From JABDQZ01 sp963801985 (GTDB lineage Bacteria; Pseudomonadota; Gammaproteobacteria; Chromatiales; Chromatiaceae), in contig CAWDGV010000007.1 in the NCBI GenBank assembly GCA_963801985.1, forward strand, positions 186,001 to 250,000: a stretch of 64,000 nucleotides of DNA, read 5' to 3'. The notes under the pieces were generated by a model, which did no database searches, was not told where the DNA came from, and was given only the letters and a program-made list of their open reading frames with translations. Numbering within the stretch: position 1 is the stretch's first letter; each line of letters begins with the position of its first letter. The position numbers and the translations under genes were made by a program. Positions 9,332 to 19,358 of the stretch are shown in pieces.

Positions 9332-10523
9332 ATGATCAAGCCAATTGGTACAGATGAATTGCAGCCGTTGTTTGTTTATGACACGGATGCCCACGAAAAA
9401 CTATCTCACGAAGCAGAATCGCTGCCTTCAGTCATCATTAGCTCCCAGGCAGCAGGTAACGCTGTTCAAATGGGTGCCGGTTACTTCAGTCCTCTTAAAG
9501 GTTTCATGAATGTTGCAGACGCCATGGGTGCGGCAGAAAAAATGACCCTGACTGATGGTTCGTTCTTCCCAGTACCAGTTATGTGCCTGTTGGAAAATAC
9601 CGATGCTATTGGCGATGCCAAACGAATTGCATTACGTGATCCTAACGTTGAAGGTAATCCTGTCCTGGCCGTGATGGATATTGAAGCCATTGAAGAAGTC
9701 TCTGACGAACAGATGGCTGTCATGACAGATAAAGTCTATCGCACAGATGACACAGAGCATCCTGGCGTTGCCGCGTTCAACAGCCAGGGCAGAATCGCAG
9801 TTTCTGGTCCAATCCAGGTGCTGAATTTTTCATATTTCCAGAGCGAATTCCCAGATACTTTCCGCACGGCTGTTGAGATCCGTAACGAAATTCAGGAACG
9901 CGGCTGGAAAAAAGTTGTCGCATTCCAGACGCGTAACCCAATGCATCTGGCACACGAAGAGCTTTGTCACATGGCAATGGACAGACTTGGTTGTGATGGC
10001 CTGGTTATCCACATGTTGCTGGGTAAACTGAAACCAGGTGATATTCCTGCTCCTGTTCGTGATTCAGCTATTCGTAAGATGGTTGAGCTGTATTTCCCAC
10101 CTAACAGCGCCATGGTTACCGGTTATGGCTTCGATATGTTATACGCAGGTCCTCGTGAAGCTGTTTTGCATGCTTATTTCCGTCAGAATATGGGCGCTAC
10201 CCATTTCATTATCGGTCGTGACCATGCCGGTGTTGGCGACTACTATGGTGCCTTTGACGCGCAGACTATTTTTGATGACGAAGTGCCTGCAGGTGCCATG
10301 GAAATCGAAATTTTCCGATGCCGACCACACTGCCTAGTCCAAGAAACTGAACAAGGTTGTCATGATGTGTGAAGCAGAAGATCACGAAAAAGATGACTTC
10401 GTTTTGCTGTCTGGAACAAAAGTCCGTGAAATGCTTGGTAACGGTATCGCGCCGCCAAAAGAATTCTCACGTCCTGAAGTGGCCCAGATCCTGATTGATT
10501 ACTACAGTTCTCTGGACAGTTAA
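9332..10523 (+). pseudogene. sat: Sulfate adenylyltransferase (ATP sulfurylase), frame disrupted near the 3' end
   Basis: Sat interconverts sulfate plus ATP with APS plus pyrophosphate. In sulfur oxidisers it runs toward ATP formation after APS reductase. Translation from ATG 9332 (Shine-Dalgarno AAGGAGAG) gives about 327 conserved residues, including the nucleotide-binding QTRNPMHLAHEEL and IIGRDHAGVGDYYG. The frame then breaks near 10315, where one extra C turns the expected EIFDADHTA into EIFRCRPHTA-like sequence. The correct frame resumes with ADHTA, meets TAG at 10335-10337 where Tyr is expected, and continues VVMMCEAEDHEKDDFVLLSGTKVREML to TAA 10521-10523. The two defects leave the rest intact, so sequence error is as likely as a real lesion. 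Confidence 0.85.
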
Positions 10524-10541
10524 TCGATTCGAAAATCTGAT

Positions 10542-10570
10542 AAAAAAACCGCCCTTGAGGCGGTTTTTTT
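10542..10570. terminator. Rho-independent terminator, bidirectional
   Basis: A-run, then AACCGCC, loop CTTGA, GGCGGTT and a T-run. It lies between the convergent sat and PilZ genes and can serve both strands. Confidence 0.88.
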
Positions 10571-10587
10571 ATACCTATGGAATCTGA

Positions 10588-11004
10588 TCAATGTGGAAAA
10601 TTGGCTGCGAACTGTGAAATCCATTCGGCCGCTGCCTTTTCACTGCTCAAATATCGCCCTTCTTTTTGCATGATTTCATTTCGATATTGTTCGATATAAC
10701 AAAGCTGCTCAATCATTCTGAGGGAAAATTCCACATCAGAACTTTCAAATTGCAGCCCAACCTGGTAACCATCATTTTCTTTCTGACACCAGACGACCAC
10801 ACCATCTGCAGAAAAAGGGGGCGGACGAACTTCGATCTCAATATGCAGTATATTACCGGGTTCAATTTTATGATCAGTATGAAAAGACAAACCACCAGAG
10901 CTGATGTCATGCAGTTTCTGGAAGCGCCTTTTATTTTTAGCACGATCATTGTTCAGCTGATACTGAATTGGCATTTCAGAGGGGTGTCGAATATATTGTC
11001 GCAT
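10588..11004 (-). CDS. PilZ domain protein
   Basis: This 138-residue single-domain protein has the c-di-GMP-binding pattern of PilZ: an N-terminal Arg cluster (RQYIRHPSEMPI) and, some 25 residues later, HDISSGGLSFHT, matching the D/NxSxxG motif. The C-terminal part is helical. The target is unknown. It is convergent with sat and divergent from nudF. Confidence 0.8.
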   Translation of the reverse strand: MRQYIRHPSEMPIQYQLNNDRAKNKRRFQKLHDISSGGLSFHTDHKIEPGNILHIEIEVRPPPFSADGVVVWCQKENDGYQVGLQFESSDVEFSLRMIEQLCYIEQYRNEIMQKEGRYLSSEKAAAEWISQFAANFPH

Positions 11005-11087
11005 GTCACTGATGCTGGTTTCCGGGCCTATTTTCCAGTTTAGACCAGTATTTCCATGCCTGCTTACGTAACTTGCTGTTTTATAAA

Positions 11088-11687
11088 ATGAAAAAAACTT
11101 ACGAGATTTTACAGACTGAAACCCTGCTGGATGATTTTCTGACCATTAATGCTTACCAGGTCAGGCATGAGTTATTTTCCGGTGGTCACAGTCCGGTCTT
11201 GCGCCGCTTACGACTTGAAAAGGAAAAGGCTGTTTCTGTGCTGCTTTACGATCCTGGAATTCAAAGTGTTGTGATGGTCGAACAGTTCCGCATTGGTGCA
11301 AAAGAGGAGGCGGAAAGCTGGTTGCTGGAAAATCCAGCAGGTTATGTTGAAGAAAATGAAACAGCTGAAAATGTTGCCATACGCGAAGTCAGAGAAGAAA
11401 CCGGTTGTTCGGTAGAAGCTTTAATTCCTATTTGTGAATTTCTTGTCAGTCCGGGTATTTCCAATGAAAGGATCATCCTTTTTTGCGGCAAGGTCGACGC
11501 AAGCCTCGCAGATGGGATTCACGGTCTTGAGGAAGAGGGTGAAGACATCAAGGTCGAAGTGCTTGGTTTTGAGGCAGCAGTAAACGAGCTTTATAGCGGG
11601 AGAATCAATTCAACCAGTACCATTATGTCCATGCAATGGTTATTACTGAACAAGACGGCTGTTGACCGGCAATGGTTAAATCGATAA
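11088..11687 (+). CDS. nudF: ADP-ribose pyrophosphatase (Nudix hydrolase)
   Basis: The Nudix box GYVEENETAENVAIREVREETG fits GX5EX7REUXEEXGU, and the N-terminal region (RRLRLEKEKAVSVLLYDPG) fits the NudF/YffH type. Such enzymes split ADP-ribose into AMP and ribose 5-phosphate. I chose ATG 11088 (MKKTYEILQTETL), giving 199 residues. A TTG at 11073 is an alternative. The 3' end overlaps the end of the convergent gene at 11676 by 12 bp. Confidence 0.85.
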   Translation: MKKTYEILQTETLLDDFLTINAYQVRHELFSGGHSPVLRRLRLEKEKAVSVLLYDPGIQSVVMVEQFRIGAKEEAESWLLENPAGYVEENETAENVAIREVREETGCSVEALIPICEFLVSPGISNERIILFCGKVDASLADGIHGLEEEGEDIKVEVLGFEAAVNELYSGRINSTSTIMSMQWLLLNKTAVDRQWLNR

Positions 11688-12173
11688 GCGCCTGAAGGTG
11701 ATGTCGAAATCACTCTGATCCCACACTGATGTAAAAAAACGGCTGTATTGATCATTCAGGCGTGGGCAATCGATGTGGACTGTTGCCGTGTTTCTTCCCG
11801 GGATACTTTTTAAAAACAGGCCGTTATAATCTGCCAGCATGAATGTTTCAGGGTGACTGCGGTAATCTTCATGACAAAGTTTTAATTCTATTCGGCTTGG
11901 AAGGCGCTGCATCAGTGAAATAAAACGATGATCCTGATGACGAAGTTTTCGTTGTTCTGAACCAGCACCTTGATGTGACACTGCTGATGTCTTAACCAGT
12001 TCTTTGCATGCCGTGATAAAGTTTGCCTGGTTATACAACGCCGGTTCCAGTGCATGAGAAAAAATCACCAGTCTCTTGCCAGCATTTGCAGCAAGATTCT
12101 CGACAGCTTGAGACTGTTCCTGTTGTGTCTGAAGCCGTTTTTGTTTCGCTGTTTGCCTGTTATCATCTGTCAT
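11676..12173 (-). CDS. Conserved hypothetical protein, last gene of the roxA-GNAT operon
   Basis: The function is not recognised with confidence. The 165-residue protein has a charged N-terminal helix and a fold-like core (KRLVIFSHALEPALYNQANFI, LMQRLPSRIELKL). It resembles small proteins often encoded beside or fused to GNAT acetyltransferases in gammaproteobacteria. Its ATG overlaps the corrected GNAT stop. The segment SHQGAGSEQRKL reads more naturally as HIKVLVQNNEKL in an adjacent frame, so a compensating pair of indels is suspected around 11941-11980. Confidence 0.6.
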   Translation of the reverse strand: MTDDNRQTAKQKRLQTQQEQSQAVENLAANAGKRLVIFSHALEPALYNQANFITACKELVKTSAVSHQGAGSEQRKLRHQDHRFISLMQRLPSRIELKLCHEDYRSHPETFMLADYNGLFLKSIPGRNTATVHIDCPRLNDQYSRFFTSVWDQSDFDITFRRLSI

Positions 12174-12618
12174 AATGAGTCCGCAGTTAATGACTTTGAC
12201 ATCCTGATATGGGGAATGCCTGCATCCATGAATTCTTTACCTTCTTTTACAAATCCTGCTTTTTCATAAAAGCCGGCAGCATAGTTTGGGCATTCAGAAA
12301 CAAAGCAGGATAAGAATGTGACTGCGCAAAATTAATGGCCGCCAAAAGCATGTCCATCCGACTGACTGGTCGTCGATAGGGCTTTAAAACAGCCATACGT
12401 CCAATATGACCATCACTCAGCAAACGTGCAGTTCCAATTGCGGTTAGCTGTCGATTTGAAACAGCCAGAAAATGTATTGCTGAAAGGTCATATTCATCAA
12501 GTTCCATTTCTACAGGCACGCATTGTTCTTCAACAAAGACACTTAAGCGAATTTCACTTAACGGTTTTTGATGGCTGTTCCAGCTGGTCTTAATGACCTC
12601 TAAATCATTCAGTTTCAT
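12170..12618 (-). pseudogene. GNAT family N-acetyltransferase, one frame break near the 3' end
   Basis: It starts at ATG 12618 (MKLNDLEVIKTSW) and shows GNAT features: VFVEEQCVPVEMELDEYD near the N-terminus, then IGTARLLSDGHIGRMAVLKPYRRPVSRMDML, the acetyl-CoA-binding segment. After LNAQT the frame is lost near 12275, where one T appears to be missing. In the next frame the sequence continues AAGFYEKAGFVKEGKEFMDAGIPHIRM, the classic GNAT C-terminus, and stops at TGA 12170-12172. That stop overlaps the next gene's ATG as ATGA, which supports the corrected frame. The start overlaps the roxA stop by 14 bp. Confidence 0.75.
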
Positions 12619-13773
12619 CTTGCACAATGTAGCCACGATTGATCAGGGAAACAAGGCAGTTGATATAGTCTGGTCTGGGGAGCCATGGTTCAAAACAACC
12701 GTCTGGGTATTGCTGCTGTTCACAGATAAATCGTACAAATGTTTCGGCATCAGCAGGTAAATAAAAGCTCTCTCCATTGGCAAACAATAATATCTGCTCT
12801 TTTCCCGGTTTGCTGTAAAAAATCCGCAGATAGGGATGATTGTAAAATGACTGTGACAGATGTTTTTCCATGAAGCTTTCAGAATTAAAAGATTTTCGGT
12901 CTGGCTATCTTCTATTGTTAAATGAGGCTTGCTCTCGGAAATCATTTGTCCAAACCATGTCATGATGCTCCAGGGTCAGTATGAATACATTCTTTCAGCA
13001 GGTGCTGATTTGCGCGATATTTTATCATCTATGATAACAGGATTGTCAGCCGGCTTGATTCCAGGATCCTGGTAACGCTTCTTGTCGGTAGCCTTTGCGT
13101 TATGAAGTCAGCCCATGAACTGAACAATTCATTTTGTCCAGGGCTGATAAAACCTACTGACCCGGTCATGCACTCACCCTGTGCAATTCCCCAGTGCGCA
13201 ATATCTGGAGGCAGGTAGAGCATGTCTCCGGGTTGTAAAAGCCATTAGTCGTTGTCTTGAAATTTTCTAAAACCCGGAGATCACAATCCTGGATCAGGTC
13301 TTTATCGGTATATTCAAAGTCGCTGATTTTCCAGAGACGTTCTCCGTGCAGTTGAACAAGAAATACGTCATAACTGTCTGTATGAGGACCAACAGTGCCG
13401 CCATCTGCCGCATAACTGATCATCAGGTCATCTATCCGCCAGCCTGGGATAAAATGAAACTGTTCAACCAGTTCACTGGCATCGGCCAAATGCTTATCGA
13501 TATCCTGTACCAGCAAAGTCCAGTGACTTTCAGGAAGCTGACTGAAACGTTGTTCATCGAGCGGACCATGCTCCACATGCCATTTTTTGTTTTTTTTATC
13601 TTCGATGATAATGCGTGCCTCGATATCTTCTTCGCAGGAAGGCCGGCCAGTTCATCAGGAGTGATAAAATCAGCTAATAATGGAAATGCCTGCCTTATGA
13701 GAATCGGCTTTTGCTGCCAGTAGTCAGCCATAAATTCTTCGACAGAAAGGTTTTGGGGCCAGTGAAGTTTCAT
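12605..13773 (-). pseudogene. roxA: 50S ribosomal protein uL16 arginine hydroxylase (JmjC-type, RoxA/YcfD), multiply frameshifted
   Basis: Pieces of one cupin-fold 2-oxoglutarate/iron oxygenase occur in successive frames over 1,169 bp, the right length for about 389 residues (E. coli YcfD has 373). They are MKLHWPQNLSVEEFMADYWQQKPI, then the metal site GTVGPHTDSYDVFLVQLHGERLW (His-x-Asp), then LPPDIAHWGIAQGECMTGSVGF (distal His). Last comes the C-terminal winged-helix part ending in RGYIVQDETE. I see at least four or five single-base breaks (near 13580, 13240, 13090, 12970 and 12870). Between them the sequence is well conserved. RoxA hydroxylates Arg81 of uL16. The gene starts the operon roxA-GNAT-11676. 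Confidence 0.75.
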
Positions 13774-13871
13774 TTCGAATTAAGGTGTTGGCGAAAGCCT
13801 GAAAAATTGGTTAAAGTATCAAGAATAATTATCGATAACATTATATTTCACAACACACGGAGAATACATAA

Positions 13872-14597
13872 ATGAAAATAAAGCTCGCATCAGTTGTTGC
13901 TTCAATTACCCTGGCTTCAGCTGTAGCATTTGCTCCTGCTGTCAACGCTAAGGGATACCTGACATCTTCAGATAGTAAAGTTGTTACTTCTGGTTATGGA
14001 CTTTGCTGGGATGGCATTTGGACAAACCCATCGACATGTGGCGATGAGCCTGTAGCTATGATGGAAGCTGATGAAGATATGGATGGTGTTCCAGACAGCA
14101 AAGATAAATGCCCGGGTACTCCGAAAGGCGTTTTGGTTGATGTCGATGGTTGCCCAGCGGATACTGACGGTGACGGCGTTCCTGACTACAAAGATAAATG
14201 TCCTGGTACTCCCAAAGGCGCAAAAGTCGATTCAGATGGATGCGAAATCATCGGTAACATTACCATTAACCTGGTTAACGACGAGTTTGATTTTGACAGC
14301 GCAGCCCTGAAAACCGATATGAAATCTGCACTGGATGGCGTTATCTCGAAACTGAAAGCTTCAAAAGGTAATGAGCAGCTTGATATCGTAGGACACACTG
14401 ATTCTTCAGGTCCTGCTGAATACAACCAGGGTCTGTCAGAGCGTCGTGCCCAGTCTGTCGCTGATTACATGGCCGCAGGTGGTATTGATGCAGGTTCCAT
14501 GACTGTTTCAGGTCAAGGCGAATCACAGCCAGTGGCTGATAATGGCACTCGTGAAGGTCGTCAGCAAAACCGTCGTGTTGAAATCATGACTAAATAA
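13872..14597 (+). CDS. OmpA-family outer-membrane protein with thrombospondin type 3 repeats
   Basis: This 241-residue protein has a Sec signal peptide (residues 1-26, cleavage after VNA), a short Cys-containing segment and two calcium-binding type 3 repeats (DMDGVPDSKDKCPGTPKG, DGDGVPDYKDKCPGTPKG). It ends with an OmpA C-terminal peptidoglycan-binding domain (about residues 135-241, with LDIVGHTDSSG and NRRVEI). There is no N-terminal beta-barrel, so it is probably a periplasmic or outer-membrane-associated peptidoglycan anchor, not a porin. It has its own terminator and is monocistronic. Confidence 0.88.
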   Translation: MKIKLASVVASITLASAVAFAPAVNAKGYLTSSDSKVVTSGYGLCWDGIWTNPSTCGDEPVAMMEADEDMDGVPDSKDKCPGTPKGVLVDVDGCPADTDGDGVPDYKDKCPGTPKGAKVDSDGCEIIGNITINLVNDEFDFDSAALKTDMKSALDGVISKLKASKGNEQLDIVGHTDSSGPAEYNQGLSERRAQSVADYMAAGGIDAGSMTVSGQGESQPVADNGTREGRQQNRRVEIMTK

Positions 14598-14618
14598 TCA
14601 TTAGTAAAAACTGAAACG

Positions 14619-14650
14619 AAAAAAGCCAACCTTCGGGTTGGCTTTTTTTT
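14619..14650. terminator. Rho-independent terminator, bidirectional
   Basis: AAGCCAACC, a TTCG tetraloop, GGTTGGC and a long T-run. It lies between the convergent ompA-type gene and purB. Confidence 0.93.
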
Positions 14651-14669
14651 ATCTTAAAAAATGTAAGGC

Positions 14670-16035
14670 TTAAATATTTTTTGCCTGTTCTATCGGCATT
14701 ACCTATGTAAGTAGCCGGTGTTAACTGTTTTAACTCAGCTTTTACTTTGTCAGGCAATTCAAGGGTATCGATAAAGACCTGCATGCCAGCCTGGTCCACG
14801 CGATGACCACGTGTCAGTTCCTTGAGTTTCTCGTACGGCTTTTCAATGCCATAACGACGCATGACCGTCTGTATGGGTTCTGCAAGCACTTCCCAGTTAC
14901 TATCAAGGTCTTCGGCCAGGCGTGCTTCGTTGATGTCGAGTTTACTGATTCCACGCAAGGCAGATTGCATTGCAATCGATGTATAGGCAAAGCCAACCCC
15001 CATATTACGTAACACGGTCGAATCAGTCAGGTCGCGTTGCCAGCGGGAAACCGGCAGTTTGAGCGCCAGGTGATCGAATAGGGCGTTGGCAATACCCAGG
15101 TTGCCTTCGGCATTTTCAAAATCAATCGGATTTACTTTGTGTGGCATGGTTGATGAGCCCACTTCGCCAGCAATCGTCCTCTGTTTGAAATAGCCGATCG
15201 AGATATAGCTCCAGACATCACGACTAAAATCGATAAGAATATTATTGAAACGTGCGATGGCATCAAATAATTCGGCAATATAGTCATGTGGTTCAATCTG
15301 GATAGTGTAGGGGTTCCAGTTCAACTCAAGTGATTTTACAAATTTTTCGGCATGCTCCTGCCAGTCGATTTCAGGGTAGGCAGAGAGATGGGCATTGTAG
15401 TTTCCAACAGCACCGTTTATCTTGCCCAGAATTTCAATATTTGCAATTTGGCTGCGTTGCTTCTGCAGGCGATAAACTACATTAGCCATTTCCTTGCCCA
15501 TGGTCGTTGGTGAGGCCGGTTGGCCGTGGGTACGTGACAACATGGGAATTTCAGCATAATCAATTGCCAGTGCTTTGATCGCATCGACAACAGCATCAAG
15601 TTGTTCTATCAACAGGTTGCGACCGGAAGTCAGCATCAGGCCGTGTGAAAGGTTATTGATATCTTCAGAAGTGCAGGCAAAGTGAATGAATTCAGAAGCC
15701 GCATCCAGCTCCTGGTTACCGGCAATTTTTTCTTTCAGAAAATATTCAACCGCCTTGACGTCATGATTGGTTGTGCTTTCTATATTTTTAACTCGGTGAG
15801 CATCTTCTTCGCTGAATTTGTCAGCAATATCATTCAGAATATTGTTTGCATGTTCAGAAAAGGCTGGCACTTCGGGAATTTGTGGATGAGCCGCGAGAGA
15901 CTGTAACCAGCGAACCTCGACGATGACCCGGTGGTGGATCAGCCCAAATTCACTAAAAATTGGCCTGAACATGTCAGTTTTACTGCCATAGCGGCCATCA
16001 ACGGGTGAAACAGCTGAGAGAGTACTCAATTCCAT
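14670..16035 (-). CDS. purB: Adenylosuccinate lyase PurB (frameshift in the last codons)
   Basis: PurB performs two fumarate-releasing steps of purine synthesis. The signature SSTMPHKVNPIDFENAEGN and the His-containing TRTHG and TSEDINN segments are present. The raw frame runs on to 14590 through the terminator, adding a non-homologous tail after TYIGNA. Removing one base near 14694 gives TYIGNAIEQAKNI followed by TAA at 14670-14672, the normal family ending and about 454 residues (E. coli has 456). I therefore give the corrected end. The gene is divergent from acnB. Confidence 0.92.
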
Positions 16036-16136
16036 GGGGTCTACCTGCGTTTATTTTTATCAAAGCAGCGGATTATACCATCTGAAGCTGCTAAAATAAT
16101 CTAATCATTTTTTTAGATTTCTGTAGAGGTAGAAAA

Positions 16137-18697
16137 GTGCTTGAAGCTTATCGTCAGCATGTACAAGAACGTGCCGAACAAGGAATTCCCCCATTACCGC
16201 TGGACGCCCAACAGGTCGCCGACCTAATTGAACTGATAAAGAATCCACCTGCGGGCGAGGCTGAATTCCTGTTGGATCTACTGGTTAACCGTGTCCCCCC
16301 GGGTGTTGACCAGGCGGCTTATGTAAAAGCTGCATTCCTGACTGATATTGCCGAAGCAAAAATCACGGTTGAACTGATTGACAAGGCCAAGGCTACGTTC
16401 CTGCTAGGTACCATGCTGGGTGGTTACAATGTCGAATCGCTTATCAGGCTGCTGGACTCCGCGGAAGCTTCCTCAGAAGCGGTTAAGGCACTTTCCAATA
16501 CCTTGTTAATTTATGATGCATTTCATGATGTTCAGGTCAAGGCGGAGCAGGGTAATGAGAATGCCCGGGCCGTAATGAAATCCTGGGCTGAAGCAGAATG
16601 GTTTACAAATAAGAGCAAGCTGGCTGAAGAGTTAACAGTTACTGTTTTCAAAGTACCTGGCGAAACCAATACGGATGATCTTTCTCCTGCAACAGAAGCC
16701 TGGAGTCGTCCTGATATTCCATTGCATGCCAAATCCATGCTGGTCAGCAAAATGGACAACCCGCTGGAAACCATTGAAGAATTAAAGCAAAAAGGGCATC
16801 CACTGGCTTATGTTGGTGATGTGGTGGGAACAGGTTCTTCAAGGAAATCAGCCATCAACTCCGTGCTATGGTACATGGGTGATGATATTCCATACGTACC
16901 CAATAAACGTCAGGGCGGCGTGGTATTAGGTGGGAAAATCGCACCTATTTTCTTTAATACCGATGAAGATTCTGGCGCTCTGCCGATTGAATGTGATGTG
17001 CAAAACCTGGAAACGGGTGATGTGATAACCATTAAGCCTATGAAGGCAAAATTTATAAAAATGGTGAAGTGTTTCTGAGTTTGACTTAAAACCAGAAACC
17101 ATGCCCGATGAAGTTCAGGCCGGTGGACGCATTCCATTAATCATCGGACGCGGTTTGACTGACCGTGCGCGTGAAGCCTTATGGAGCCTTCTACCGTATT
17201 CAGGAGGCCAGTATTGACCGGAAGACAGTGGTAAAGGCTTTACACTGGCCCAGAAAATAGTTGGTAAAGCCTGTGGCGTAACTGGTGTGCGGCCAGGAAC
17301 CTACTGTGAGCCACATATGACCACCGTGGGTTCTCAGGATACAACCGGCGCCATGACTCGAGACGAACTGAAAGAGCTGGCCTGCCTGGGTTTCTCGGCT
17401 GATCTTGTCATGCAGTCTTTCTGCCATACTGCAGCTTATCCCAAGCCGGTCGACATTAAGTTACAGCATGAGTTACCCGAATTTATCAGCATCCCGCGGC
17501 GGTGTTTCCTTAAGACCTGGCGATGGTGTCATTCATTCCTGGTTAAACCGCATGATTTTGCCGGATACCGTCGGTACCGGCGGCGATTCGCATACCCGTT
17601 TCCCTATGGGTATCAGTTTTCCCGCTGGTTCAGGTCTGGTTGCATTTGGTGCTGCTCTTGGTGTTATGCCACTGGATATGCCTGAATCTGTACTGGTACG
17701 TTTTAAAGGTGAAATGCAGCCTGGCATTACTTTACGCGACCTGGTCAATGCTATTCCTTATGCTGCCATCCAGAAAGGTCTGTTAACAGTTGAAAAAGCT
17801 GGCAAGAAAAATGTATTTAACGGTCGTGTTCTGGAAATTGAAGGCTTGCCGGATCTGAAAGTTGAACAGGCATTTGAACTTATCTGATGCATCAGCGGAA
17901 CGTTCGGCCAACGGTTGTACTGTTCACTTGGGAAGGAATCTATTACTGAATTCCTTGAATCCAACATCACTTTGCTGAAATGGATGATTGCCAAGGATTA
18001 CGAGTCAAAGCGCTACCCTGCAACGCAGAATTAATGCAATGGAAAAATGGCTGGCGAATCCTGAACTCCTTGAACCGGATGCAGATGCTGAATATGCTGA
18101 AATCATTGAGATTGATCTCAATGAGATCACTGAACCCCTGCTGGCCTGTCCAAATGATCCTGATGATATTAAAAAGCTCTCAGAGGTGGCTGGCGATAAA
18201 ATTGATGAAGTCTTTATTGGTTCATGTATGACTAATATCGGTCATTACCGTGCAGCGGGTAAAGTGCTTGAAGAGGCTGGTGTATCTGTGCCTACTCGTC
18301 TATGGATTGCTCCGCCCACAAAAATGGATGAACACCAGCTTACTGAAGAAGGTTATTACAATATCTTTGGCAGGTCGGGTGCCCGTACAGAAATCCAGGA
18401 TGTTCTCTATGCATGGGTAACCAGGCACGCGTAGCGGATAATTCCACGGTTGTTTCAACGTCAACCCGTAATTTCCCTAACCGACTGGGTAAAGGCGCTA
18501 ATGTTTACCTGTCCTCGGCGGAACTCGCGGCTGTAGCATCTATCCTGGGTAAGTTACCAAGTGTTGAAGAATACATGGATCATGTGAAAGGCCTGTCACT
18601 GATAACAGACGAGGTCTATCGCTATCTCAATTTCCATGAAATTGCAGAATACAAGGATGCTGCTGATAAAGTAATTCCGATAGCAGTAGCAGGCTAG
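16137..18697 (+). pseudogene. acnB: Aconitate hydratase B, full length but with about nine frame breaks
   Basis: AcnB isomerises citrate to isocitrate. The 2,561-bp span matches the usual 860 residues. From GTG 16137 the first 301 codons read cleanly (MLEAYRQHVQERAEQG; VGTGSSRKSAINSVLWYMGDDIP). After that the frame breaks near 17040, 17070, 17181, 17217, 17495, 17882, 17930, 18013 and 18392, mostly apparent single-base losses. Corrected segments are strongly AcnB-like, including SQDTTGAMTRDELKELACLG, GDSHTRFPMGISFPAGSG and the [4Fe-4S] ligand region PGCSLCMGNQARVA. The lack of amino-acid decay argues for read or assembly error over an old pseudogene. A 2-methylcitrate variant is unlikely, because the sequence follows AcnB throughout. 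Confidence 0.85.
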
Positions 18698-18708
18698 CGG
18701 TCAAAAAA

Positions 18709-18739
18709 AAGCGGATCAGTTAAGTTAACTGATCCGCTT
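18709..18739 (-). terminator. Rho-independent terminator for the lipoprotein gene
   Basis: A near-perfect palindrome, GCGGATCAGTTAA / TTAACTGATCCGC, with its T-run on the - strand side. It may also end acnB transcription. Confidence 0.85.
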
Positions 18740-18761
18740 CCCTGGCTGTCCTGAATAGTGA

Positions 18762-19271
18762 TTATTCAGCGATTTTAGGGTCAGCCATCATATCTTTAGC
18801 TGCATCCGTTGCTTCAGTAGCAGATTCTACTGTTGTGTCAGTAGCAGATTCCACTGTTGTGTCAGCAACAGATTCTGCTGCTGTCTCAGTTCCGTCAGAC
18901 ATCATTTCTGTACCTTTTTCCTTGGCAGCTTCATAAACATCTTTAGAAGTGTCAACCACAGATTCGGTTATTTCACCGGCTTTTTCCTTGCCTGCTTCAT
19001 AAACTTCTTTGGATGTTTCAACGACAGTTTCGGTAACGTCAGCGGTAGTTTCCTTGGTTGCATCCCAGGCTTCAGTTGCCAGTTCGCCGGTTTTTTCGGT
19101 CCATTCTTTGGCGGTCTCTTTTAACTCACTGGTACTTTCTTCAGCTGGAGCCGATTTTTCAGTTACTGGTGCAGCGGGTTGTTCCATTGTAGCTTCATTA
19201 CTGGAATCACAAGCTGTCAGGCTCAAAGCCAGAATTCCAGCAATGGATGTAGAAATTACAGTTTTTTTCAT
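18762..19271 (-). CDS. Lipoprotein with amphipathic helical repeats
   Basis: Residues 1-21 form a lipoprotein signal with lipobox LTAC (Cys21). The mature 149 residues are Ala/Thr/Glu/Lys-rich and repetitive: TSKEVYEAGKEKAGEITESVV and TSKDVYEAAKEKGTE are near copies, and DTTVESATDTTVESAT is a tandem octad. The pattern is like LEA or apolipoprotein-type 11-mer helices, which suggests an extended periplasmic or envelope-associated helix. No specific function is recognised. Confidence 0.7.
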   Translation of the reverse strand: MKKTVISTSIAGILALSLTACDSSNEATMEQPAAPVTEKSAPAEESTSELKETAKEWTEKTGELATEAWDATKETTADVTETVVETSKEVYEAGKEKAGEITESVVDTSKDVYEAAKEKGTEMMSDGTETAAESVADTTVESATDTTVESATEATDAAKDMMADPKIAE

Positions 19272-19358
19272 TGGTCTCTCCGTGTAAATACCATTTATAT
19301 GGCTAATTAATATTTTCTAATATTCTACACTAATAAGTATAAAAATAAGTGATTTTAA

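Noticed and set aside
10335..10337. TAG in sat as a recoded sense codon
   Set aside because: No other gene here uses in-frame TAG, several genes end in TAG, and a frameshift lies 20 bases away, so error or mutation is simpler.
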